A stretch of DNA of 33,419 bases from Paramecium sonneborni (Eukaryota; Ciliophora; Oligohymenophorea; Peniculida; Parameciidae), in NCBI GenBank assembly GCA_905182985.1, contig CAJJDN010000032.1, forward strand, positions 1 to 33,419, read 5' to 3'. The stretch's first letter is position 1, and the number at the start of each line of letters is the position of its first letter. The notes under the pieces are model-generated. The model was not told where the DNA came from. It worked only from the letters and a program-made list of their open reading frames with translations, and made no database searches. A program made the position numbers and the translations under genes. Shown here piece after piece: positions 1-10,800 of this stretch.

Positions 1-46
1 CCCAAACCCAAACCCAAACCCAAACCCAAACCCAAACCCAAACCCA
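1..46. repeat. Telomere, C-strand (CCCAAA)7 + CCCA
   Basis: Seven perfect CCCAAA units and a partial CCCA begin the window and stop abruptly at GCTT. Read from the other strand this is TTTGGG, the G3T3 form of the Paramecium telomere. No G4T2 (CCCCAA) units are mixed in within these 46 bases. The orientation (C-rich strand at the 5' end) is right for a left chromosome end. No telomere is seen at the right end of the window. Confidence 0.97.
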
Positions 47-56
47 GCTTCTTATA

Positions 57-143
57 TTGGCCCAGACCATATTACTTTCATGACACACATTGCAGCTCCT
101 CAAAAATCAGCTTTATTAGTTGGCCTGACCATATAACTGTCAT
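57..143. repeat. Subtelomeric imperfect direct repeat
   Basis: The 25-mer at 57-81 and the 24-mer at 120-143 share the core TTGGCC..GACCATAT.ACT.TCAT with three mismatches and one gap, spaced 63 bp apart. The segment up to about 175 is clearly less AT-rich than what follows. It lies between the telomere and the first coding frame, so it may be a subtelomeric element. Only two copies are visible. Confidence 0.5.
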
Positions 144-274
144 TCTGTCGGGCAGCAGTAATAGGACAGTTTTGACCAAACCCATATTAATATTTAATTT
201 GAATCTCAAATTTCCTGATTTTGCAAATTTAATTATATTAAATATGAATATATAATTTAATGGTAAAACAATAG

Positions 275-802
275 TCATGAATTATTTCTGGCATAGAAGG
301 CCTAAACTTTTAGGATCGACATATGACAATTTAATGAATTTCCCAAAGCATAAATCCTAATTTTTTACACTAAGCGATCCAAAAATTTTAATTTGAATTA
401 CCCCCAAACAAAACCTTCATATATTTTTACCTCATTGCTTTTGTTACTCATAAAAACTTAAAAATTATGAATCCTCCTGTCATAATCTGAAAACCATATA
501 ATCAAAGTATTAATCTCATATGTTTAAATTAAAGAAAAACTCATTGATTAATAATGTTCACTCATAGGAAAGCCTGGAGTATCACTATTTGAAAAATAAA
601 TTCTATCTTTTAGAGGGCTTCTTTAGTCTTCTACACCATAAAAGTACATTTAGCGAGCAGTCTCTAGTAAACCTCCATTTAATTCTGATAATACATCCTT
701 ATATTGACCTCTTAAATTGAATCTTGTTGCATCTTCTTAGCAAATTAGTGTTAATTAAAATTCAAATTAATTTAAGAGAACAATGAGGAACAAAAAATTC
801 AT
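275..802 (-). CDS. Discoidin (F5/8 type C)-like domain protein, C-terminal part
   Basis: With TAA/TAG as Gln, a 175-residue frame runs from ATG at 802 to TGA at 275-277; an in-frame TGA lies just upstream of the ATG. Visible motifs are an N-terminal stretch EDATRFNLRGQYKDVLSELN, then INTLIIWFSDYDRRIHNF, VKIYEGFVWGQFK and QKIRIYALGNSLNCHMS followed by ILKVQAFY. The order W-x-D-x-D-R-x-x-x-F-x-V, then W-Q/G-x-F, then IRI-x-G/A-x-x-x-N recalls the discoidin-like domain found, for example, at the C-terminus of BTBD9-type proteins. That is family knowledge recalled, not a search result. The first 20 residues are hydrophobic and could mimic a signal peptide, but coding-like sequence continues upstream in another frame (762-1139), so 802 may not be the true start. 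It is the gene nearest the telomere and is transcribed towards it. Confidence 0.6.
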
Positions 803-1139
803 TAATGAAAAATAAATTATTAAATGTTTTAAATAATTTCAGTTATAATTCATGTATGACAGAGTTATTTAGGAAGGTATATTAAAATTTAAGTAACTTT
901 TCTAAACCATTCATTTAACAAACAAATAGATTTATATATTTTCTTTCCTTTTAGAAAAGTCTTACTAAATATTTAATTTATTTAAAATGTCTTTGCGTCA
1001 GATCTAGAGCAGATGGAATTTATATCTCTAACTCTTATTTAATTCTTTGAAAATTTAATTTTAAGTTGAATAAACGATCATCTAATAATTCTAAAAAACT
1101 ATAGAGATTTAGTTCATCAATTTGTATATCACCTAAGCT
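762..1139 (-). pseudogene. Upstream coding segment of the discoidin-like gene, frame-broken
   Basis: A frame open between TGA triplets at 1140-1142 and 762-764 encodes a convincing helical sequence, including GDIQIDELNLYSFLELLDDR, LNFQRIKQELEIQIPSALDL and QIKYLVRLFQKERKYINLF. It overlaps the start of the downstream discoidin-like frame and is offset from it by one base. No standard 22-30 nt GT...YAG intron joins the two frames; the only GT...AG candidates are 46-56 nt long and end in AAG. The simplest reading is one gene with a frameshift (decay or sequencing error). No BTB or other named domain is recognised here. Similar fragments farther upstream (about 1450-1600, minus strand) may be older debris. 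Confidence 0.4.
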
Positions 1140-1142
1140 TCA

Positions 1143-3846
1143 ATTTCAGACAATTATCATGAATAAAGCACTTAAATTTATTTTTCCTTAAATTATTCCA
1201 TTATAAATTTAATTATTTGAATTAAACAAGATAACAAAAATTAAAAAATTGATGTAATTATTAGGTTTATAAAATCTTTTGCTTGTTTTCTCTAAAAGAA
1301 ATTTAAAAAAATTTAAGTTTAAATATGTGATTATTATTCGTAATATAAATATAAATTAAATCGCAATTTAGTTAATATATAATCTTGCAGTAATTAATTA
1401 AAATGAGGAATAAAAAGAATTAGGGTCTTGATGATCACTTAATGTATTCAATTTTCTCTTATTAAGAATCAATAATCATAACAAATAATTTTACTAATCG
1501 TATTTCCTTTCTAATAAAAGTCTAAAGTTAGATTGGAACACTAGGAAAGTTTCTAAGATTATTTAGCGTAATTTAAAAGGCCTCAAATTTTAACAATGTT
1601 CTTCGAGTTAGTATTATTTATTTTTATTATATTAGTTAACAAAAAGATAACTATACTTGGTGCTCAAATCTTAAAGGGATATTTTAATAATTAAAAAGGA
1701 ATAGATCTATAACCATTATTCAAATAAAAAGGAGATTAAATCTTGGAAGATAAATTAAAATACATATTATATGTGATTATTATTAATATTTTACAAATAT
1801 TTACTTAATTTAATAATCCAAAAGATCTGATAAAGTTATGATAAATTTAGAGACATTCTTTTCTAGAAAACTCATTTGATAGTGAATTACTGTTTTTAAT
1901 TTTTGAGGAAGTTTATGAAGCTTTTTACATGTTTGAAAAGTGAAAAAAATTTAGAAAATTAATTCAATCTCAAAACTTATCAATATTTTTCTGATAAGTC
2001 TTAAAAATATCCCTTAAATCTTTGTTTAAAAATATCAAATACGTTCCACTATAATTATAAATTATTTTATTAAAATTTATTATCATACCAAATTTAATGT
2101 AATTCATCATTTTCTTTAAATTAAGATAATCGAAATTTTCTTAGTCATAAATTATTAATTAATGAGAGAAAAAAATAAGTACAATATAATTGCGAAATAT
2201 CTTCATAATTAAATTATTTACATTCATTTTTTACCAAATTTTTTATAACAATCGATCTTTCTTTCTAATAGAAATTTTTTGTTAAGCTTCTAAAAATTAT
2301 TATTTTAAATGAGCTTTAATGAATGATATCATGTAAAAGTGATAATATATATTTTTTAATTAAAATATGAATAATAATCCTGATATGTTTGAAGGGTTTT
2401 TTATAACATTATTCATTAATGATTTACAAAATAATTAAGTAAATATATGACGTATTATTATTGTAATTAAAGCCTCTAATAAATTTTGCACATTGTCTAA
2501 TATTAAGAAAATGAGACTTAAAATTTGCAATTTTCTGTTTTTATACATAATTCAATGATTTAAAATGAATAATAAATGTAAAATAGATGAAATTTTCACA
2601 ATATCAATATAAAGCATTTATAAAAGAATAAATTTACAAAATGGAGGAAACATCTTAGACAAAATGCAATGATTAATAATTATAACTAGTTGAAGAATAA
2701 ATCATTAGTATAGAATGAGATAATTTCAAAAAAATATATCATTTTATTCATAGGTGATATAAAGGATTTTTATTAAGGAGAATAAAAAAACAAAAACGAC
2801 TATTATAAAAAGAATTATTAAATGTAATTAGGATGCATAAATTGATTACATTATTTATGAATTATGGAATGGAATTTTTGATTAAAAAAAAAAGAATATG
2901 ATAGCACATTTATATTTTCTTGAGATGCTTTTTAATTTAATAACGTATGATTAAGGCTCAAAAGATTAATTTGTTGATTAGACTAGAGTATATTATTAAG
3001 AACTCTGATTGAAACTTTTATAATTAAATATTTTGGAGCATTATATTAAGAATTAGTGTGATAAGCTGATTAAATAATTTTAAAAGTTGAGCTTTATTTA
3101 AATAATTAACACTACAAATAATGAAAAATTAAAATTAGATTCTTAAGTATATATTGATCTTTTAGAAAAAGAAGATAAAAATTAATTTGCTTAAAAAAAA
3201 AAGAGTTTTAAATTGTATAAGCAAATTTTAAGAGTTTAATTGATGAAAAAGATTGCCACAAGAATTAAAATAAATTATATTCAAAAAAGCTTATGGATCA
3301 TAAGAACTAATATTATAGGTTTATAAATTTGAGGAATAAAGAAATCAAAATCTAAATTAAAAAAATGGATTTCTGTAAATGTAGAATTGAGCCATATTGA
3401 AAAAGCTTGACTCAACTAGGCAAAAATATCAAAGTAATCAATCTAGACATCAAGAATAGAAATACTAAATTATGAAAAATATATTTAATTGTTTTTAGGA
3501 AATAAATAATATCTTGAATAATATTATAAAAAAAACTAAATATATTATTTCTGATGAGCTCTTATCAAATTTGTTTTAAAACTTGCAAACGATATTAGAA
3601 TGTAAAGATATTTCAAGATTAATAAGAATTTAGGGATGATTTTAACAAAATTTAAAGTACAAGTTAAATAATGAAATAAAGAATAAATAATTAAATATAA
3701 GATTTGATTAAAACCCCTTAAAGTTTGAAAATCATTTTATCGGTCTTATTTAAAAAAGATAAACTGTTTATTAACAAAAAAACTCGGAAAGGCAGATTTC
3801 GTTTAAGACTATTAAAGTTAAAAATTTAATAAATTAAATTTAGATT
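1143..3846. other. AT-rich region without a supportable gene
   Basis: About 2.7 kb of very AT-rich DNA. Open stretches occur in several frames, but with only TGA as stop such stretches are expected by chance. A minus-strand stretch around 1430-1590 (containing FEAFQITLNNLRNFPSVPIQ) looks faintly coding and may be debris of the neighbouring discoidin-like gene. A plus-strand region from about 2640 on could be the lost N-terminus of the WD40 pseudogene, but I could find no Walker A motif in it. Confidence 0.5.
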
Positions 3847-6333
3847 ATGGATTTATAAATTTATGATGATGGGTATGTTGGTAATTTAATAAATATATTA
3901 GAAGATTTAGATTTTTTTGATGATTTTAAAGTAGAATAATTGTATAATTAAGTAACTTAACTTTCAAATTAACATTATACTAATTTTATAAATTACCTGT
4001 AGCTCAATAGCATGAAAAGGAAATAGATAAGGTAAAAATTTCTGAATAAGATTTCAAAAAAAACCAATAAATTTAAATGAAGTTGCTGTCATTATGAGTA
4101 TTTTGAAAAATAACTTTAAAAAGAAGGTAAAATACATTCTAAATTAAAATATGATTATTTTGATAAAAAAAAAGATTTCCTTTCAATGAGCTTTAATTAA
4201 GTTTTAAAATGTTGCTATTCTTTTTTACATAAATAAATTCAAGAGTTTTTTGTCGGGAAATATATTTTGAGACTTATTCAAGATTTTTAAAGTGCTTTTT
4301 AAAATAGATCAGTTGAAGAAAATATTGAAACGAGTTCATTTAATTAAAATGATTTTAATTTATCACTTTCTAATTTTTATGGAGAATTAAATATGATAAA
4401 AGTGGATTTATAGAATTATGATAATATTAAGGAAACTTTGATAAACTTATCAAAGCTTTGAATTCATAACAAATTAGGTAGAGCTGCATCGAATAGCCTT
4501 TTTATGAATAGAACTAGTAGGAGAGGATCTAAGAGAATTTTTTTATAAAATACAAATATTTGTGGCCTAAATTTTTTTGGTAGGAATTTATTTAAAACAA
4601 AATTTGAAGAAGTTTAAATATTTAATTGCAATTTTAACAATGCAAGCTTATAATAAGTAGAATGGACAAAAATAACTTGGGATAATGTTGAAATTTTTAA
4701 TTCTAAAAATAGAGAAATTATAGAAGGAATTATATTTTCACCAAATAATAAAACCCTTGTTTCTTGTAGAAAAAATACTGTTTATATATGGAATTAATAA
4801 ACTAAAAAAATAGAAAAGTAATTAAATGTTTAAATGCTAGAAAATTTTCTCCCCTAATTTTATTAAAATTTTATTATTCTCTAAAAATATTATTTCTATT
4901 TATCAAAATGATGAAAAGATATAAAATTATTAATTTCTGCACCTTATTAATATAATTATCCATTTAATTTTTATAATAATTAGGATACTCTTAATAATAA
5001 ATACAATTATTTTTAAATATTAGATTTAATAAATTAGATTAAGTAAAAAGCTGAATTGATTAAATAAATTATCTTAGATAAAAAAGACCTTCAGTGTACA
5101 ATTTTTAAACTTTTATGGAATGGTGATGGGATATTTTAAGTAAATCTATGAAGCCACTTTTAAATAATGTTCATAAAAGTTAGATAATTTAAGTTTATTT
5201 TTTTTTTATCTCTAAAAAAAGTTTGATTGATAGTAAGGAAGAAATTCTAATTCTGAATTTGTAGCAAAAAATGAATTCAGTTAAACTTCCCTTTATTATT
5301 TTGAAAACATTTTTTTATTTCGACTAGATAGGATTAAGTAAATATTTGGTTTAAAGAGTAGAAATGATATGAAAAAATTAATTCATAACTGAGATAGTTT
5401 AGTTTAAATTCTTAAGATTTAATATTGATCAAAAAAGATCACATAATTTTTTATGATAAACTAAAAATTATTTATCTACTAAAAGATAAAATATATATAA
5501 ATGGTAATTGATATTAGAGGTAACAATTTAATTTTAAAAACGTACAATTAAGGATTATAAAAGAAATGAAAACAAAAAGATGATAGATAGAATTTTTTTG
5601 ATAATTTTAAACCTTTATCTATGTATTTCTGTTTGTCTAATTAGATTATAAGTTACAACCAAGATGAAAAAATAAGATATTGTTGTATGAAAATAGATTC
5701 TTCAATAAAATTTTATCCTATTGGATTAATTAAAGGATAGGTGAAGAATTTAAAATAATCATTTAAAATTGAAAAGGATAAATAGCAAAACATTCTGCAA
5801 ATAGCAATATAAACTAAAAATAATCAAAAAGATATTTAAAATATCTAAATATAAAGAGATTAAATAATTTCGAAATTAATTTGTATCATAAATTGTACAG
5901 ATGATTGAGAAAAAGGGTTCTATTCCCTATTCAATAATGTAACTAAAATTTGTGTTACAATTGAAAAAATAATTTAGTTAAGAATATTTAAAAATTAAGA
6001 AGAGATTAAATTTGCAGAAATTCATTAAGAAAAAATTAAGGAAATTTTTCAACTTATGAAAAATTTCTTGTGTCTTGTAGCATTGATAATAGTATTATTA
6101 TTTTGAATATTAAAAATAGATAAGCAATTTTCTTTTTAAAAGATTAAATTTGTGTTGATTTATTATTTAAATCAAATTAAGAATTCATACTTGAAACTTA
6201 AAAGTCAATAATTTTTTATGAAATTAATATTGAAGAATGTAATAATTTAAAAGTTATTAAATATTTTGAATTAGAATATAGTATTGATAATTAAAATTTA
6301 CAATATTTAATGAGTTTAATTTAAAAAAAATGA
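3847..6333 (+). pseudogene. Decayed STAND-type NTPase/WD40 repeat protein
   Basis: Three kinds of landmark appear in order, in frames interrupted by TGA and frameshifts. Near 4222-4266 is SFLHKQIQEFFVGKYI, matching the F-x-H-x-x-x-Q-E-F-x-A-x-Y motif after the NACHT domain of STAND ATPases. Around 4457-4660 are LGRAASNSLF and NICGLNFFGRNLFKTKFEEV, then FNCNFNNASL, a linker resembling pentapeptide repeats. From about 4715 come WD40-like blades: IIFSPNNKTLVSC...VYIWN, and near 6045-6110 FLVSCSIDNSIIILNIKNRQ. The last frame ends at TGA 6331-6333. In-frame TGAs include those near 4077, 4459 and 4908. The Walker A region was not found. Proteins of this layout form a large family in Paramecium (recalled knowledge), and the degree of breakage makes this copy a pseudogene. 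The 5' limit is uncertain. Confidence 0.65.
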
Positions 6334-7831
6334 AAGTGAATATTTGATAATAAAGAGTGGATGAATTACCTTCCCAAAGTTCAACACTACCAAAAAAATC
6401 TTAATCAACAACCTGGATTTATGCAACACACACATTCAAGATCAAGTAAATTGGTGGAATGGGTGTGTTAACATGAATTTTTACACACATTTTTTTTCCT
6501 AATAAATGTACAAATAACTACCCGTTTTAATAGAATTAAGATTTTCAAAACTAAAGCCCCTTAAAAAAAATTGTAAACTTAAATTTTTTCTATTTTATTA
6601 TTGAGAGTTTAGAAGATAAAATTTAAAAATAGGTTAAAGATTGATTAAGTTTTCATTATAATTAACGGTTAGCTTAAAATTAGAAAGCAGCTTCAACTGT
6701 TTTAGCTTCATGTTTGAGTTAAAATATTAAATTTTAGAATTAAACATGAAATTTTGCACTCTAGGAGAATAGTTTATCATCTAAAAAGTAAGAAAACCGA
6801 AAGAAGTTGTTATAATCCCAAAAAATCAATTTACTTACTAAAAAATAAAAGATTTCAAAGATAAGGTTTTAGTTTTGAAGCAAATAGTATTTTATTTTTA
6901 ATTATTACTCATCAGTGGATCAGTGGGAAAAAAATAATTTAAAATAAATTAGGAACTATTTACTATCAATTAAAGAATTTAAAAATATTAAATAAGATAG
7001 TATGATGAGCGGTTCAAAATAAATTCTAAAAATGAATAGGCTTTGTTCAGAAAATGTAAGAACTATTTTCTTTTAGGTGACTTCTTACTTTTTTTGTGTT
7101 TTTTATAACAGACAAACAACAATTTATGAGAAGTTATGAGAATGTTTTGATAAGGGTTTCGTCAATAAAAGAATGATTGCTTTCTACATATAAATAAATT
7201 TTCTTTAATGAAAAAATGTACTCACAAATAACAATAAAATAAATTAGTTAAAATTCCTTATGTTGTAATTGAAATAGTTCTTATAGAAGAATTATTGTGT
7301 GATAAATACCAGTAATCAAATTATTTGAAATCTAAAACAAATAGGAATTTTAATCAAAGATTGCCTTTTCGATTCTAATGATTAATTCTTTATACATCTA
7401 AATAAAACATATAAAAATTCTTTATACCTTCAATTGCATGCATATTATATTTATTGCTATATTGAAAAAAAAAATTTATTTAAAAGATATACTTTAGAAT
7501 TATATATACATGTTTTATAAAAATTTTGAATGATTATTCTTAAATCACTTTCAAATGCAATTCAAGGCGCTAGAATTAGTGTAATTTCTTGTAATCATAT
7601 AATTCAATTATAGTTTATTTTAAAGACTAATATTAAGAAAGTTGATTAGAAATATTGGTATCAAAATTATTTGATTTATTTCTATTTGATGCTTAAAAAG
7701 TAAATTTTATGAGAATGAAAATCATTTTTTATATGTCTTTAAAATATATCTTGAATAAATTTTTTTAATAAGCGTAGCATTAATACTTTTTAAGATACAC
7801 ATATCTTTGTTTATTTTAAAATAATTACTAT
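6334..7831. other. Intergenic, with a less AT-rich patch and a hairpin
   Basis: The first 160 bases (about 6355-6500) are much less AT-rich than their surroundings and use CAA rather than TAA in the open plus frame. They hold an imperfect inverted repeat: ATGCAACACACACATTC at 6421-6437 pairs with GAATGGGTGTGTTAACAT at about 6457-6474, leaving a loop of about 20 bases. The rest (about 6500-7831) is AT-rich DNA in which I see no gene. Confidence 0.45.
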
Positions 7832-10800
7832 TCAATTTTCATTTAAATTATATTCAATTTAATAAGATTTTTTATTCCATTTTGTAAATTCAGATGATAA
7901 CACTATCCATTTACCAATCTTAACTGAAAAAGTATACTATAATCCACCACCACTACCATAATCAATTATTATAATTACATTTATTTATATTCTTAATTTA
8001 TATGAGAATCTGAAAACATTATATCCCATCTTCCGACCTTCATACCATTCATATTATATTCGCCCATATAAATTACTTAAGAACCATATTCAAAGTTCTC
8101 CCACAACTCTACCCATTTCCCAATCTTAATTTCTTGAGAATTATCATATGATCCATTACCACTTTTATATAGATTTATCATGTATACATTTTTTCATAAT
8201 TTTTATTCTAATATCCATCGTAATCTCTCCACTTATACATAATATCCCATCGACCTATCTTCATACCATTTTTATCATATTCACCAATATACGTGACTTA
8301 TTTTTGATTCGAAAAGCCTTCATCCAACTCTACCCATCTACCAATCTTTCCTCCCAAAATACTATCATATTATCCACCACCACTGATATATCGTTATTCA
8401 TCATATTTACATTAATTAATCATTCTTTTATATATCCCATCTCCCTACCTTCATACCCTTAAGATTATATTCACCATGATAAGTGATTTCTTTATATTCA
8501 AAGAATTTCTCCCATAACTCTATCCACTAGCCAAATTTTATTCCAGAAACACTATCATACTATCCACCACCACTAATATTTCAATATTTATACTATACAT
8601 CAACTTAAATTCTCTTTAGTTTGGTTTTTTATAGATTATATCCCATCTCCCTACCTTTATACCCTAAATATTATATTCACCAATTAAAATGACTTAAGAA
8701 TAATACGAAAAGCCCTCCCTTAACTCTCTCCACCTTCCAATCTTAATTCCCAAAAAATTATCATATGACCCACCAGCACTTATATATTTATACTTCTAAT
8801 ATTTACATTAAATTATTTTGCCCATCAAAATTAGAGAATCCATCCCAACATCCAGCCTTCTTACCCTGCATATTATATTTACCATTTAAAATAATATTAG
8901 CACCACCTTAATAACCTATCCATGACTCTTTCCATCTTCCAATCTAAAAACCTAAACAGCTATCATATTCTCCACCACCACTAAAATGTTAATACTGAAA
9001 AGAAATACATATATTTAGATTCTTTCTTTCCCCAAGTCTATTAAAACCATATTTCCCATTCACCAACTTTTTAACCATTATTATTATATTCACCTATATA
9101 AGTGACTTATTTATATGCTTCAAAATTATCCCATAACTCTGTCCACTTGCCAATCTTTATTCCTTAAGAATTATCATATGATCCTCCACCACTAAAATTT
9201 ATTTAATAAAAATAATTGCCTTAATATATTTTTTCCTTCAAAATTTAAGAATATCTTCCATCTACCTATCTTCCTACCATTTGTATTATATTCACCATTA
9301 TAGATAACTTATTTATTTTCCGCAAAATTTTCCCACAAATCTATCCACTTACCTATCTTAATATCTAAAGAGCCATCATACTATCCGCCACCACTAACAT
9401 TCCGAATTTATTATTTACATTTATTGATTTCCTTTGTCTTAATCCCATATAAAAGTCCATTTCCCTATCTTCTTACCTTACATATTATATTCACCAGCCA
9501 AAGTGACAGTAGCTTTAGTTGAGAAGCCCTCCCATAACTCTATCCACTATCCTATCTTCATATTTAAAGAATTATCATATGATCCGCCACCACTTACACA
9601 TATAGATTTTTAACTTACATCAATTTATTTTATCCATTTTAATTCAAGAATATCTTCCATCTACCTATCTTCCTACCATTTGTATTATATTCACCATTAT
9701 AGATAACTTATTTATTTTCCGCAAAATTTTCCCACAAATCTATCCACTTACCTATCTTAATATCTAAAGAGCCATCAAAAAATCCACCACCACTAATAAT
9801 CTAGACTTGTTATTCTTACATCAATTTATTTTATCCCTTTTAATTCAAAAATATATCCCATCTGCCTATCTTGATACCATTTGTATTATATTCACCATCA
9901 TAGGTAACTTATCTATTTTCTCCAAAATCTTCCCATAACTCTATCCACCTCCCTATCTTCAATTCTAAAGAGCCATAATAAGATCCGCCACCACTAACAG
10001 ATCTAGATGAATATTTACATTGATTTATTTCGTCCATTTTAATTCAAAAATATATCCCATCTACCTGCCTTCTCACCATTTATATTATATTCACCAATAA
10101 ATGTGACTTTTTAATCTTTTTTGATGTCCTCCAACAATTCTATCCACTTTCCAATCTTTATTGAAGAATCTCTTCCTAAAATCTCATATACTCCGCCACC
10201 ACTTAAAATTTTTTAATCATTACATTAATTGATCTTAATACAAAATATCCCATCTTCCAACTTTCTTATTATCTATCAGTAGCCCATAATACATAATATC
10301 AAAATTCCTATCAATATTTAAATGATAATACTTTGTTGACTTAATCATTTTTCTAGTCTCTGAAGGAGCACTTCTATATTCACTATATTAATTAATAATA
10401 TTATTACATAAATTCTTCATTTTTAAACATCTTCCATAATCCAATTTTTATTCCATTATTATATTCACCTTGTAAAGTTACTTGTGAAACCTAAGTAAAA
10501 TCTTCATCTAATTCAATCCATATTCCTAATTTTTATGATCCCCCTTCTTATACATCATATTATCCACCACCACTAACTATATATCCCTCTAATATTTACA
10601 TTTATTTATTTTTTCCATCATAATTTAATAGTATATCCCATCTACCAACCTTCATTCCACTCTAATTATATTTTCCATTAAAAAAGACTTTAGCATCATC
10701 CTTGAAGCCCTCCCACAAGTCCACCCACCGACCTGTCTTAATTGAAAAATCTCCTTCTTGCACATCATATGAACCTCCACCTCTAAAATCATTATTAATT

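Noticed and set aside
78..278. Minus-strand 66-codon frame with standard code next to the telomere
   Set aside because: It overlaps the end of the discoidin-like gene, has no recognisable content, and the organism does not use the standard code.
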